NCBI RefSeq assembly: GCF_009026145.1
Contig: NZ_WBUE01000008.1
Coordinates: forward strand, 62,001 to 126,000
Length of the DNA: 64,000 nt
From: Hyphomicrobium sp.
Lineage (GTDB): Bacteria; Pseudomonadota; Alphaproteobacteria; Rhizobiales; Hyphomicrobiaceae
Reading direction: 5' to 3'
Below the pieces are notes generated by a model. The model was not told where the DNA came from, searched no databases, and saw nothing but the letters and a program-made list of their open reading frames with translations. Both the position numbers and the translations under genes were made by a program. The stretch's first letter is position 1. Every line of letters starts with the position of its first letter. Shown in pieces: positions 44,359 to 51,270 of the stretch.

Positions 44359-44921
44359 GGATCGTCGGCGGATCCTTGCGCGGGCGCCCAATTGCCGGCC
44401 CGCAGCACGAGGGCCTGCGGCCGACCGCCGACCGCGTGCGTGAAAGCCTGTTCAACATCCTCGCCCACGGCGTCGCCGATTTCTCGCTCGAGGGCGCGCG
44501 CGTCATCGACCTCTTTGCCGGCACCGGCGCGCTCGGCCTCGAAGCCATCTCGCGCGGGGCGGCGTTCTGCCTGTTCGTCGACAGCGAGGCTGAGGCGCGG
44601 GCGCTCATTCGCAACAACATCGAGAAGTTCGGGCTCACCGGCGTGACGCGCATTTTCCGCCGCGAGGCGACCGACCTCGGGCCGGCCGGCACCATGGCGC
44701 CGTTCAGCCTCGCCTTTCTCGATCCGCCCTACGGGCAGGGCCTCGGCGAGCGGGCTCTCGCCTCCTTGGCGGCAGGCCGATGGCTGGTACCGGGGGCGAT
44801 TGTAGTCCTCGAAGAGCGGGCGGGGATTTCGCCTGCGCTGCCAACGGGCTTTGCCGAGTTCGACCGACGCGCCTACGGCGACACGCAAGTCATCTTCGCG
44901 CGCTATACGCCAAGCGCCTAG
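44355..44921 (+). CDS. rsmD: 16S rRNA (guanine966-N2)-methyltransferase RsmD
   Basis: 188 residues. MRIVGGSLRGRPIAGP start, RPTADRVRESLFNIL, the SAM motif VIDLFAGTGALGLEAISRGA, and the catalytic loop LAFLDPPYGQGLGE are all RsmD signatures. It follows the RluB-type synthase with a 4-bp overlap, so two ribosome-modifying enzymes form one unit. The end overlaps the convergent PspC gene by 4 bp. Confidence 0.95.
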   Translation: MRIVGGSLRGRPIAGPQHEGLRPTADRVRESLFNILAHGVADFSLEGARVIDLFAGTGALGLEAISRGAAFCLFVDSEAEARALIRNNIEKFGLTGVTRIFRREATDLGPAGTMAPFSLAFLDPPYGQGLGERALASLAAGRWLVPGAIVVLEERAGISPALPTGFAEFDRRAYGDTQVIFARYTPSA

Positions 44922-45127
44922 GCCGGCTCCTGCGGCATCAATATCCACAACAGGATGTAGATGATGATGCCGGGGAAGCCGACCGAGATCACCGACAGCA
45001 CGACATAGCCGAGGCGCACCAGCGTCGGATCCCACCCCAGCCACTTGGCGATGCCGCCGCATACGCCGGCGATAAGCCGGCCCTGGCGCACGCGCATCAA
45101 GGGCTGGCTGAGCGGATCGACCGACAT
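44918..45127 (-). CDS. PspC domain membrane protein
   Basis: 69 residues from the ATG at 45127, preceded by a very strong AAGGAGG site. PspC domain: LIAGVCGGIAKWLGWDPTLVRLGYVVLSV followed by a hydrophobic segment ending LLWILMPQEPA. PspC-type proteins take part in envelope stress response in enterics; the small stand-alone form is of unknown role here. A frame open to 45196 exists, but the ribosome site decides for 45127. Confidence 0.9.
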   Translation of the reverse strand: MSVDPLSQPLMRVRQGRLIAGVCGGIAKWLGWDPTLVRLGYVVLSVISVGFPGIIIYILLWILMPQEPA

Positions 45128-45192
45128 TGGGGAGCCTCCTTCCGTACCTCGTGGCGATGTCTGGCAGCAAACGCTCACTTCGGCCATAAGTT

Positions 45193-46197
45193 TCACGGCG
45201 ACAGGCTGTTGATGTAGGCGATAATGGTGTCGACCTCAGCGTCCGACAGCTCGAACTTCGGCATCTCGTCGTGCGGGCGGGCGATGCCGCGCGACAGCGG
45301 CTCGCGCAGCGCCAGGATGGGGTGCCGCCCGGCCATGTCGCGCCAGCGCGGGGCGCGCGGATTGGGGCTGTCGCCGGACTTGTCGACGGCATGACACCAG
45401 GCGCAATTCTTCTGCGCCAGCTCCTTGCCGTGCGCGATGAGCTTCTGGCTGCGCGCGGTGGCATCGCTCGGCTGGCCGAGACGCTTGAGGCCGCTGGCGG
45501 CGCCGGTCAAGGCCGGATCGAGCGACAGCGCGCGCTCGAGGTCGGCGGCCGCGGCGAGCTGGTCGCCCTGTGCCTCGTAGACGTAGCCGCGATTGGCGTA
45601 GGCCTGCGCAAATGCCGGATTGAGCCGGATGGCGGCGGAATAGTCGGCGATGGCGGCGGGGAGATCGCCCTTCTTGCGGTAGGCGAGCCCGCGATTGTTG
45701 TGGGCGCTGGCGTTCTTCGGCTGCAGCTCGATCGCGGCCGTGAAATCGGCGATCGCCGCATCGGCATCTCCTTTCAGCAGCCATGCGTACCCACGGGCAA
45801 CGCACAAGCCGGCCGAGCGGCCGCCGAGCCGCATCGCATCGGTGAAATCGGCGATGGCGCCGTCGGCGTCGCCCACGGCAAGGCGCGCCTGGGCGCGGCC
45901 GATGATGGCCGGCCCTGACGCCGGCTCGAGCCGCAGCGCCTCCGTGTAGTCGGCGGCAGCCTCGCGGTGAGCGGCGCGCGCAGCGTAGGCATCGGCGCGG
46001 CGCCGCAACGCCTCGGCGCGCTCGGCCGACGCGGCGGTCTTGGAGGCAACGATCTCGCTGCAGGCGGCGATGCGCTGCTCGCCCGACTTGGCCGTCCTGC
46101 AGTCGGCGAGCACATCGGCGCGCGCCGCACCGCCGATGAGGGTGAAGATGAGGGCGACACCCAGAAGCGTAAGGCTATGCGTAGCTGTCTTGATCAT
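45193..46197 (-). CDS. TPR protein fused to a c-type cytochrome domain
   Basis: 334 residues. A signal peptide to about residue 27 (GGAARADVLADC) is followed by four to five tetratricopeptide repeats (about 60-235; e.g. ASAHNNRGLAYRKKGDLPAAIADYSAAIRLNP-type units). The last about 90 residues form a mono-heme cytochrome domain with CAWCH near 268 and the probable axial Met in HDEMPKFELSD. A periplasmic location is implied by both parts. Which redox partner the TPR recruits is unknown. Confidence 0.88.
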   Translation of the reverse strand: MIKTATHSLTLLGVALIFTLIGGAARADVLADCRTAKSGEQRIAACSEIVASKTAASAERAEALRRRADAYAARAAHREAAADYTEALRLEPASGPAIIGRAQARLAVGDADGAIADFTDAMRLGGRSAGLCVARGYAWLLKGDADAAIADFTAAIELQPKNASAHNNRGLAYRKKGDLPAAIADYSAAIRLNPAFAQAYANRGYVYEAQGDQLAAAADLERALSLDPALTGAASGLKRLGQPSDATARSQKLIAHGKELAQKNCAWCHAVDKSGDSPNPRAPRWRDMAGRHPILALREPLSRGIARPHDEMPKFELSDAEVDTIIAYINSLSP

Positions 46198-46348
46198 GGC
46201 GCACCCCCGCTGTGGAATCAGCTCCCTGAAGCCTAGAGAGGCCGCGCGCGCCGGCCTTGCGCCGGATCAACCAACTGCGCGCCAGACAAAAAGCGGGCGG
46301 GTATGGGATCTCTCCCGCCCCGCCCGCAAGTGCAACAGCCCTAGCGTC

Positions 46349-46849
46349 TTACTTCGCAGCCGCCTTGGTCTCGTTCATCAGCCCCTTGCACGGGCGGGCG
46401 ACGATCTCGCAGCGGTACATCACCTGCCCAGCCACCTCGCCAACCGACACGCGGCCGCAGCGGGAAACGAAATCCTTGGCGTTGTTCATGTCGAGGAACG
46501 ACTCGCCGTAGTCGTAGCGCACGCGCTCCATCCAATCCTTCTTGGCGGCGTCCATGGCGCCTTCGGTGCCGATCCACTGCGTGCCGAGCCCGCGCACCTT
46601 TTCGGCGCACGTGAACTCGCGGCGCTCGGCCACCTCGTCCTTCTCGCCCTCGCGCTTCACGTAGGCCATGACCTTGGTCGGGCCCTCCTTGTGGTAGCGC
46701 CTGGCATATTTGACGCGCGCCCGCTTCGCCCGCGTCGTCGGGCTGCCGCTGCCCATGCTCCAGTCCCAGTAGTCGGTGGCGAAAGCCGGGCCGGAGTAGA
46801 CGGGCACGGCGATGGCCGCCGCGAGCGCGAGAGCAAATGGCTTGATCAT
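46349..46849 (-). CDS. Secreted protein of unknown function
   Basis: 166 residues from the ATG at 46849 with a GGGAGG site. A signal peptide ends near GPAFATDYWDW (about residue 25). The mature part is basic in its first half and has four Cys (FTCAEK, SRCGRV, YRCEIV, RPCKGL), enough for two disulfides. No family recognised. It follows the TPR-cytochrome gene's promoter side on the same strand, with about 150 bp between. Confidence 0.75.
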   Translation of the reverse strand: MIKPFALALAAAIAVPVYSGPAFATDYWDWSMGSGSPTTRAKRARVKYARRYHKEGPTKVMAYVKREGEKDEVAERREFTCAEKVRGLGTQWIGTEGAMDAAKKDWMERVRYDYGESFLDMNNAKDFVSRCGRVSVGEVAGQVMYRCEIVARPCKGLMNETKAAAK

Positions 46850-47532
46850 ATGGAGCCTCCCGAGTGCGTTCTCTACGGCGCCTTGAGACGCGACACGGGG
46901 CGCTTGCGGCATCGGCCGCGCAGGTCATTGCGGGGTGGTACGCAGAATCGCTGCACCGAGGTTAGCCGAAACGGCGCGCCGCAAGTGGGCTCTGGCCGGC
47001 GCTATCCACAACGGCGTGGTGTTTCCCACTGCCACCGCGGGAGCGCGCGCGCGACGTGACGGTCTCGCGAGCCAATGGCCCCGAGGGATGTCAAAGAACG
47101 AGGGAGCGCGGGCGCCAAACGACCGCCATCCTGGTAACAATCCGGCGACCTTTCGGCGCCCGCGTGCGGTAGCTGCAAAGCCGAGGGTGCTCTTCACGAC
47201 GGCAACGGGCCTTCGGTCCCACCCGGCGCTTCGCGGGCCGGGCTGTCATCGCTCAGGACCGTTGGCGGCTGCGCCGTTCGCAAGTGAACGGTGCCGCTGA
47301 CGAAGGGCGTCCGTGCGCGCTGTTGCCAGCATCGCCCAGCCTCGGTGCGTTGCCCCGGCATCTGAGGAGAGCTGATCCTCGCGTCGACGCTGCGAACGGA
47401 AAGCAACGCCGCCTCAACCGGGCACCGGTCCCTGCCCCGCGTCGGCCGCTCAGCTGATGCGTCCCTCAACGGGCAGGGATGGGGAGAGGATAAGGGTGTA
47501 TGCGGAGGCGGGGATAAGTCTCGCGCCCCTGT
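46850..47532. other. Gene-poor stretch of about 680 bp
   Basis: No gene can be supported. On the minus strand two abutting frames (about 47583-47194 and 47197-46925) stay open but have no ribosome sites, domain or normal codon bias; their Arg/Pro/Ala-rich translation looks like read-through of GC-rich noncoding DNA. It may be a decayed region or a dispersed element. It ends in family B repeats. Confidence 0.45.
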
Positions 47533-47623
47533 CCCCTCTCCCCATGCCTCCTCAAGGCATGGGCCCGTATCCCCTCTCCCCATGCCTCCTCAAGGCATGG
47601 GGAGAGGGTTAGGGTGAGGGGCA
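47533..47623 (+). repeat. Family B hairpin repeat, left arm of inverted pair (with partial tandem copy)
   Basis: A partial copy at 47533-47563 and a full copy at 47571-47623. Each has the hairpin CCCCATGCC-TCCTCAA-GGCATGGGG in its centre. The full copy continues GAGAGGGTTAGGGTGAGGGGCA toward the DUF559 gene. Reverse-complement copy at 48021-48061 on the other side of the gene. Confidence 0.85.
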
Positions 47624-47655
47624 AAAGCTGGGACAAACCTCACGGGGGCTGGATC

Positions 47656-48009
47656 ATGCGTGGGCCTCAGCCATGGCGCACGAACCGCTCAAGGGCGCTG
47701 CGCTCGCGGCAAGTCACAGCCGAGGCGAAGCTCTGGGAGGAGCTGCGCAGCCGCCGGCTCGGCGGCTTCAAGTTCGTGCGCCAGGCAGCCATCGGACCCT
47801 ACTTCGCGGACTTTGCCTGCCGCGAGAAGAAACTCATCGTCGAAGTCGACGGCGCCACGCACGGACTCGATGAAGAGATCGCCGCCGATCAAGCGCGCAC
47901 GGCGGCTCTTGAGCGGATGGGCTATCGCGTGTGCCGCGTCACCAACGATGACGTCGAGCGCAACATGGATGGCGTGCTCGAGTGGCTGCTGCATGAGCTG
48001 CAGAAGTAG
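47656..48009 (+). CDS. DUF559 (Vsr-like) endonuclease-domain protein
   Basis: 117 residues from the ATG at 47656. DUF559 restriction-endonuclease-like fold: RQVTAEAKLWEELRSRRLGGFKFVRQAAIGPYFADFACREKKLIVEVDGATH, with the probable catalytic Asp of YFADFAC and the ExD pair in VEVDG, and a C-terminal MGYRVCRVTNDDVERN. The family is related to very-short-patch-repair endonucleases; activity is unproven. The gene is bracketed by inverted family B hairpins (ends 47623 and 48021). A frame open to 47614 starts inside the left repeat. Confidence 0.88.
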   Translation: MRGPQPWRTNRSRALRSRQVTAEAKLWEELRSRRLGGFKFVRQAAIGPYFADFACREKKLIVEVDGATHGLDEEIAADQARTAALERMGYRVCRVTNDDVERNMDGVLEWLLHELQK

Positions 48010-48020
48010 GAGCGTGCGGC

Positions 48021-48061
48021 TGCCCCTCACCCTAGCCCTCTCCCCGCTTGCGGGGAGAGGG
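48021..48061 (-). repeat. Family B hairpin repeat, right arm of inverted pair
   Basis: Begins TGCCCCTCACCCTAGCCC 11 bp after the DUF559 stop and ends with the hairpin CTCCCCGC-TT-GCGGGGAG. It is the reverse complement of the outer part of the left arm (GGG-T/C-TAGGGTGAGGGGCA), so the two arms point toward each other around the gene. Confidence 0.85.
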
Positions 48062-48134
48062 ATGAGTGCGGCAGGCGCGCCTTGCGGCGCGCCGGAATGC
48101 CGTCGGCGCGAGCAGGGGGCGCAGGCAGATCGAT

Positions 48135-49145
48135 CTAAGCATGACGCGCGTTGCGCATCCCGATAGACAGCAAGTACCGCTGGGGACATTTTGGGTCCCG
48201 CTCAGCTTCAGGAATATCGTCGAGAACCCATTGAAGGCCGGAAGGGAGCGCCGGCAACACTTGGTCAATAACGACGACAAAGAGGTTCTCAAACAAGCCC
48301 AACAAGTTCTGGATCACGATGTCGGCTGACTCCAAGAGCGCCTGAGGAGCATCGAGGCAACGTGTCGAGTGAAACAGTTGCCAAGTAGGAAGCTGGATTC
48401 GACGGTCAGGTAGAAGGCGCAAATCGTTGACAACAATACGTTCCGTCTTTTTGGGGTGCTTCACCGTGTTCGCAACTGCAATCCAGAGCTCTATCCACCT
48501 CGCGTCCCCCTCAAGCATCCTGAGGATCGCAGCATCTTCTCCAAATTTCTTCTTCAACTTTTCGCGCGCTAGATCAAAGCGGCCCGGGCTAACGCCCGCA
48601 TCAATCAGGTCGAAGATATCGGTCATGTGGTTCAAGCACTGACGAACCTCAAGCGCGAACGACTTGAAATCTTCCTCCAACGTCAAGATGGGCGGGATGG
48701 GCTTGGGTGCCTGACCGACGGTGTATTGCTCGATTGAGGCGGACACCACTTCAACATGCGCCTCGGTCTCCGTTCTTATCCGGTTAATTATCCGGTCTAG
48801 TGTCAGCAATGCCTTCAGAACACGAAATGCAATGTCAAAAGTGGCGGACCTTCGGCCGTCAGACTCTGGCCAGACCGACTTGAGAACTTCCTGAACCTGA
48901 ACAAGAGACCTCGCCACCAGAGGACTCTCGGTCCCGAGCTCGAACACGATGGATTGTTGCCAGGGCGCGTCGGAATGCTGGCGATCTGGATCAATGCAGT
49001 CCGGGGTACGTATTCTACACGTTCGCCAGCGCGAAATTACCAAAAGTCCATCGGCAGTCCCCCAGAGGTGCTGGACGGAGTCCCCCTCGCGCAAATCGAG
49101 CTGAAGAGATCCAGCCGCATCGCGCTTGTTCTTGGATGAGCCCAT
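48135..49145 (-). CDS. Unknown mostly helical protein, lower-GC gene
   Basis: 336 residues from the ATG at 49145, whose A is also the last base of the upstream HAD stop (TGATG), so translation is coupled. GC is near 53 percent by eye against about 65 percent around it. N-terminal about 85 residues look beta-rich (LWGTADGLLVISRW), the rest helical. The segment ELWIAVANTVKHPKKTE has a faint HEPN-like Asn/His pattern, too weak to name the family. No membrane segment. Function unknown; acquisition by transfer is likely. Confidence 0.7.
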   Translation of the reverse strand: MGSSKNKRDAAGSLQLDLREGDSVQHLWGTADGLLVISRWRTCRIRTPDCIDPDRQHSDAPWQQSIVFELGTESPLVARSLVQVQEVLKSVWPESDGRRSATFDIAFRVLKALLTLDRIINRIRTETEAHVEVVSASIEQYTVGQAPKPIPPILTLEEDFKSFALEVRQCLNHMTDIFDLIDAGVSPGRFDLAREKLKKKFGEDAAILRMLEGDARWIELWIAVANTVKHPKKTERIVVNDLRLLPDRRIQLPTWQLFHSTRCLDAPQALLESADIVIQNLLGLFENLFVVVIDQVLPALPSGLQWVLDDIPEAERDPKCPQRYLLSIGMRNARHA

Positions 49146-50077
49146 CACCTGACTTCCCGCCCCAGGCGCCAGACTTCCTCCTGCACGCGGATGTCGGCGA
49201 GGACGCGGTCCAATAACAGGCACGTGCGCTTGAACAGCTCCGAGCCGCGGCGGTAGTCGGCGGGGGCGAAGAAATCGCAACGCCCCGCCTTGAATAGCTC
49301 GACGCACTTCTTCTTGCCCTTGCCGGGCGGATGCACCGCCACCGCGTGCCCGCCGTTCTTGCGCATCACCGCCATCGACGGCACGTCGGTGTCGCCGTCG
49401 CCGAAATAGATCATGTTGGCGAACGGGATGGGGCGCGCCGCCTCGTCCATGTGCTCGTTGATCCCGACGCGCAGATCCTCGATGCCCTTGTTGATGCGGA
49501 ACAGGTACTGCGTCTTGCCGGTGTCGGTGATGACGCGCTTGGGGAACGGCAGTTCGTAGGCCTCGAACCAGAACTCGCTAGCGAACACGTTATGGAAGCG
49601 CTTAAAAATGCGCGTGCCCTCGATGATCTCCGTTAGACCCGCCGAGACGACGTAGTGGCGAAGCGCGATGCCGTGCGTCTCGGCGCGCAGCTTCACGTAC
49701 TTGCCGATCGCGTCGAACCACTCCTCGACGCCGGGGAACAGCTCGACGCGCTTGCCCTGGGCGACGAGGTCGGCGCGGTCGATGCGCACGTTGGCGGCCT
49801 TCGCCTTCTTGTAGAGCAGCCGCATGTAGGTGATGAGGCCGTCGGCGCCCTCGCGGCGGGCGATGGCGTTCGATTCCTTCCAGAACTGCGCGGGGTCGAC
49901 GCCGATCTGCGGCAGGAAGGCGTAGTCCTGCATCGGGCGCGGGGAGAGCGTGCCGTCGAAGTCGTAGACGAGGGCGATGGTCTTCTTGTCGAAGGCCGCC
50001 TTGGCCTTGGCGCGCTCGCGCGGCTTGGCTTCCGCGACCTCGCCGACGTCATCGCCGTCCGCCACGCGCTCGATCAT
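49145..50077 (-). CDS. HAD-superfamily phosphatase
   Basis: 310 residues, start ATG at 50077. HAD motif I LVYDFDGTLSPRP (nucleophile Asp39), motif II in HYVVSAGLTEII, a Lys in FPKRVITDTGKTQ and motif IV IYFGDGDTDVPSM. A C-terminal Cys/Lys-rich piece (GKGKKKCVELFKAGRCDFFAPADY) follows. Substrate unknown; the layout resembles phosphoserine-phosphatase-like HADs. It is GC-rich like the core genome and is followed with 1-bp overlap by the lower-GC unknown gene. Confidence 0.87.
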   Translation of the reverse strand: MIERVADGDDVGEVAEAKPRERAKAKAAFDKKTIALVYDFDGTLSPRPMQDYAFLPQIGVDPAQFWKESNAIARREGADGLITYMRLLYKKAKAANVRIDRADLVAQGKRVELFPGVEEWFDAIGKYVKLRAETHGIALRHYVVSAGLTEIIEGTRIFKRFHNVFASEFWFEAYELPFPKRVITDTGKTQYLFRINKGIEDLRVGINEHMDEAARPIPFANMIYFGDGDTDVPSMAVMRKNGGHAVAVHPPGKGKKKCVELFKAGRCDFFAPADYRRGSELFKRTCLLLDRVLADIRVQEEVWRLGREVR

Positions 50078-50172
50078 GGCTCATCTCCGCGCCTCGACTT
50101 GCATTGCGAGGCTCCGCCTCGACTTGCATGCGCGACCATGCCGCGATTCGGGGGGCGGATTGAAGGCTGCAT

Positions 50173-50290
50173 CCCCTCTCCCCACGCCTCTTGGCGTGGG
50201 GAGAGGGTTAGGGTGAGGGGCAGAAACTGGCGCCGCGCAAGCGGCTGCCCCTCACCCCGACCCTCTCCCCGTAAGGACGGGGAGAGGGGG
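50173..50290. repeat. Family B inverted pair without a gene inside
   Basis: Left arm 50173-50222 (hairpin CCCCACGCC-TCTT-GGCGTGGGG, then GAGAGGGTTAGGGTGAGGGGCA) and right arm 50246-50290 (TGCCCCTCACCCCGACCC, hairpin CTCCCCGT/ACGGGGAG). Only 23 bp lie between. This is the same geometry as around the DUF559 gene, with the gene missing. Confidence 0.85.
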
Positions 50291-50297
50291 GATTAGC

Positions 50298-51056
50298 TCA
50301 GTGCTTGCAGCCGCAGCCTTCGCCGTGCGCGTGCTCGTGGCCGTGGTCGTGACCGCCGCAGCAGCCGGCCTCGTGATCGTGGCCGTGATCGTGCGCGTGC
50401 TTGCCGCCGCAGCAGCCGCCCTCGTGATCATGGTCGTGATCGTGCGCATGCTCATGGTGGTGATGCCCGCCGCAGCACTCGCCGTCATGATGGTGGTGAT
50501 GGTGGTGCTCGTTGGGATCGACCAGGGCGGCGTGCAGCCTCTGCTCGATGGCGATGGACTCTTCGCGCGGCGCCTGTTTGTCCTCGATGGCGAGCGCCAT
50601 GATCTCGGCCCCGAGGCGCACGTCGTCGACGGCGCCCAGGTAGTGCCGGCGCAGGCGCCCCTGGCGGTCGAAGATGAGCAGCGTCGGCGTCCCCTGCATG
50701 CCGTAGGCCTCCATGGTCTGCGGCAGGCCGGAGCCGTTCTGCGCATCGACGGCGACCGGGATCTCGATGTGCTCGGATTTGAGGAACGGCTCGAGCAGCG
50801 ACGGCGTCATGTCGTTGTGGTTCTCGAACACCATGTGCAGGCCGATGACCTCGACCTCGTCGCCCGAGAAGGCGCGGGCGATGCGGGAAGCCTGCGGCAG
50901 CGAATGGCGCAGCGAGCCGGGGCACAGCATCTGAAAGGCGACGAGCACCACGACCTTGCCCTTCAGCTTGGCGAGCGACAGCGGCTCGGCGGCGTTGAAC
51001 CACTGGGATGCGATGAGCTCGGGCGGGGCTTCGGGATTGAATTGCGGCGAGGCCAT
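50298..51056 (-). CDS. Redoxin-domain protein with His/Cys-rich metal-binding tail
   Basis: 252 residues. Residues about 10-160 are a thioredoxin-fold redoxin (LKGKVVVLVAFQMLCPGSLRHSLP, with Cys45 in a CPGS and not a CxxC motif; cis-Pro loop GMQGTPTLLIF). Residues 184-252 are a metal-binding tail: 27 of 69 residues are His and 8 are Cys, arranged as three CCGG blocks separated by HDHDH-type runs, ending GCGCKH. No signal peptide. It could be a thiol reductase or metal (Ni, Zn, Co or Cu) store/chaperone. The tail coding DNA is repetitive. Confidence 0.85.
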   Translation of the reverse strand: MASPQFNPEAPPELIASQWFNAAEPLSLAKLKGKVVVLVAFQMLCPGSLRHSLPQASRIARAFSGDEVEVIGLHMVFENHNDMTPSLLEPFLKSEHIEIPVAVDAQNGSGLPQTMEAYGMQGTPTLLIFDRQGRLRRHYLGAVDDVRLGAEIMALAIEDKQAPREESIAIEQRLHAALVDPNEHHHHHHHDGECCGGHHHHEHAHDHDHDHEGGCCGGKHAHDHGHDHEAGCCGGHDHGHEHAHGEGCGCKH

Positions 51057-51205
51057 GGGCGACCTTTCTCATAGGGGGGTGCAGTGTGCTTGGCAGCGGC
51101 ATAGCGCTTTGGAAGGGTTGTCTCAAGGGTGACACGAGGGGGGGGGAGAAGCTTTGCTTGCGGCGCCGTAGCGCGAGCTGATGGCCGCGCCTAGGCGCGG
51201 GGCGC

Positions 51206-51237
51206 GTCCGTGCGGAGCACGGCTTCGCCATGACGGG
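51206..51237. repeat. Family C 32-bp hairpin repeat
   Basis: GTCCGTGCGGAGCACGGCTT followed by CGCCATGACGGG; identical at 30 of 32 positions to 28192-28223. It lies between the redoxin and ArnT-like genes. The rest of 51057-51270 shows only a run of nine G near 51130 and no gene. Confidence 0.75.
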
Positions 51238-51270
51238 CCCTGCCGCTTCGCGCGGCGAAAAGGGGCCCCG

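Noticed and set aside
47533-47623. Tandem hairpins as a small CRISPR-like array.
   Set aside because: Only two copies with no regular spacers; they belong to a dispersed palindromic repeat family and no cas gene is present in the window.
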